This document shows positions 63,305 through 64,000 of a DNA stretch of 64,000 bases, piece after piece. Every line of letters begins with the position of its first letter. The stretch's first letter is position 1. Source of the stretch: DASUPK01 sp963695675 (lineage in GTDB: Bacteria; Actinomycetota; Thermoleophilia; Solirubrobacterales; 70-9); NCBI GenBank assembly GCA_963695675.1, contig CAVOGY010000005.1, forward strand, positions 124,001-188,000. The letters are read 5' to 3'. The notes below the pieces were generated by a model, which was not told the DNA's origin, made no database searches, and worked only from the letters and a program-made list of their open reading frames with translations. Position numbers and translations under genes: made by a program.

Positions 63305-64000
63305 GTGGCCCAGGTCAGTCCACTTCAGGCGGTGCACTACGACCTCGGCAAGGTCGCGCTGGCCGAGGTGGTCGCTCCGCCCTATGACGTGATTGACGAC
63401 GCGCAGCGAGCCGAGCTCGCCGCGCGCTCGCCGTACAACGTCGTCGAGCTCGACCTGCCGCAAGACCCGGAGGGCGGTGATCCCTACGAGCACGCGGCCG
63501 AGCTGCTCAAGGAATGGACCGACGAGGGTGTCCTCGCCGGCGATCCCGACCCCACGATGTGGGCGCTCGAGCAGGACTACAGCGCCGCCGACGGTTCTCG
63601 CCTGACCCGCCGCGGCTTCCTTGCCCGCGTCAAGCTGGCACCGTATGGCGAGGGCATCCGCCCGCACGAGCGGACCCAGCCCGGCCCGAAGGAGGATCGG
63701 CTGCGGCTCACCCGCGCCACCCGACACAACCTCTCCCCCATCTTCGCCCTCCATCCCGGCGACGCCTGGCGCCACCTCGAGCCCGCGATCCTCACCGACC
63801 CCTGGGGCGAGGTGACCGACGGCGACGGTACGACCCACCGCACCTGGCGGATCGGCGATCCGGCCATCCACGAAGCGATTGCAATCGAGCTCGCTCGCGC
63901 CGAACTGCTGATCGCCGACGGCCACCACCGCTACGAGACCTCGCTCGCCTACCAGCGGGAGGTTGGGCCGGGCGGTCCCGCCGACTACGTCCTGATGGCG
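63305..64000 (+). CDS. DUF1015 family protein (partial, runs off right edge)
   Basis: The first 232 codons of a DUF1015 protein (full length usually about 400-430). It has VVAPPYDVIDDAQRAELAAR, SPYNVVELDLPQDPEGGDPY, GFLARVKLAPYGEGIRPHER and LLIADGHHRYETSLAYQREV, the family landmarks (APPYDVI, RPHERT, DGHHRYET). The family is often found near phosphoserine and dehydrogenase genes but its reaction is not established. I take GTG 63305 as start (VAQVSPLQAVHYD). Confidence 0.9.
   Translation, partial: MAQVSPLQAVHYDLGKVALAEVVAPPYDVIDDAQRAELAARSPYNVVELDLPQDPEGGDPYEHAAELLKEWTDEGVLAGDPDPTMWALEQDYSAADGSRLTRRGFLARVKLAPYGEGIRPHERTQPGPKEDRLRLTRATRHNLSPIFALHPGDAWRHLEPAILTDPWGEVTDGDGTTHRTWRIGDPAIHEAIAIELARAELLIADGHHRYETSLAYQREVGPGGPADYVLMA

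Overview
The window is high-GC DNA with a typical actinobacterial housekeeping order on the minus strand (tig-clpP-clpX-valS-folC-ndk-mreB/C/D-pbp2/rodA-rne-rplU-rpmA-obgE-proB-proA-nadD-rsfS, then leuS-comEA-comEC-holA). F420/flavin-type redox enzymes (LLM family, PPOX family, deazaflavin nitroreductase family) and the protein sequences suggest a deep-branching actinobacterium, most likely Thermoleophilia/Solirubrobacterales. That placement is inference from gene content, not from a marker search.

Layout. 1-7.2 kb: partial holA, comEC, comEA (DNA uptake), acylphosphatase, cupin, leuS. 7.3-12.6 kb: two unknown plus-strand genes, acetate metabolism (acs, satP), and a divergent LLM/PPOX redox pair. 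12.5-13.2 kb: a tRNA-Ala gene between a decayed homing-endonuclease-like gene and a start-less Phd/YefM antitoxin-like frame. 13.3-24.6 kb: DivIVA-like protein, rsfS, nadD, proA, a broken kinase gene, a PfpI/DJ-1 protein, proB, a plus-strand nitrilase, obgE, rpmA, rplU, rne/rng. 24.7-33.5 kb: an elongasome locus, mreB-pbp2-rodA-mreC-mreD-pbp2-rodA, with the PBP2/RodA pair present twice. 33.6-45.2 kb: maf, ndk, zinc-ribbon protein, folC, valS, Cpn10-like protein, SnoaL-like protein, clpX, M23 peptidase, clpP, DUF488, tig. 45.2-52.2 kb: CtaG-like protein, CorA, an unknown protein, an alkyltransferase-like protein, and a MacB-type ABC exporter. 52.3-64 kb, mixed strands: PASTA kinase, Cys-rich copper-type protein, nitroreductase-like protein, ftsH, a TolB/RTX hybrid, tRNA-His, tRNA-Arg, fatty-acid hydroxylase plus acetolactate decarboxylase, a CHASE2 cyclase, tRNA-Pro behind another endonuclease-like frame, and a partial DUF1015 gene.

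Three cross-cutting observations. (1) Several conserved genes (clpX, folC, maf, acylphosphatase) have no ATG/GTG/TTG where the protein must begin, but do have CTG there; in clpX the CTG follows a clear Shine-Dalgarno and encodes the same M-A-R start as M. tuberculosis ClpX. (2) Single indels break otherwise intact genes (folC, an ABC ATPase, the PASTA kinase, the TolB/RTX gene, the cyclase, tRNA-Pro, probably nadD) and five break one kinase gene; sequence error and genuine decay cannot be separated here. (3) Two of the four tRNA genes are immediately preceded, on the same strand and without a stop codon, by homing-endonuclease-like frames; at tRNA-Ala the frame continues through the tRNA into an antitoxin domain.

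No CRISPR array, insertion sequence, prophage or rRNA was seen. Non-coding stretches are short. The only one over 300 bases (59176-59498) holds a sigma-70-type promoter and a long leader hairpin.
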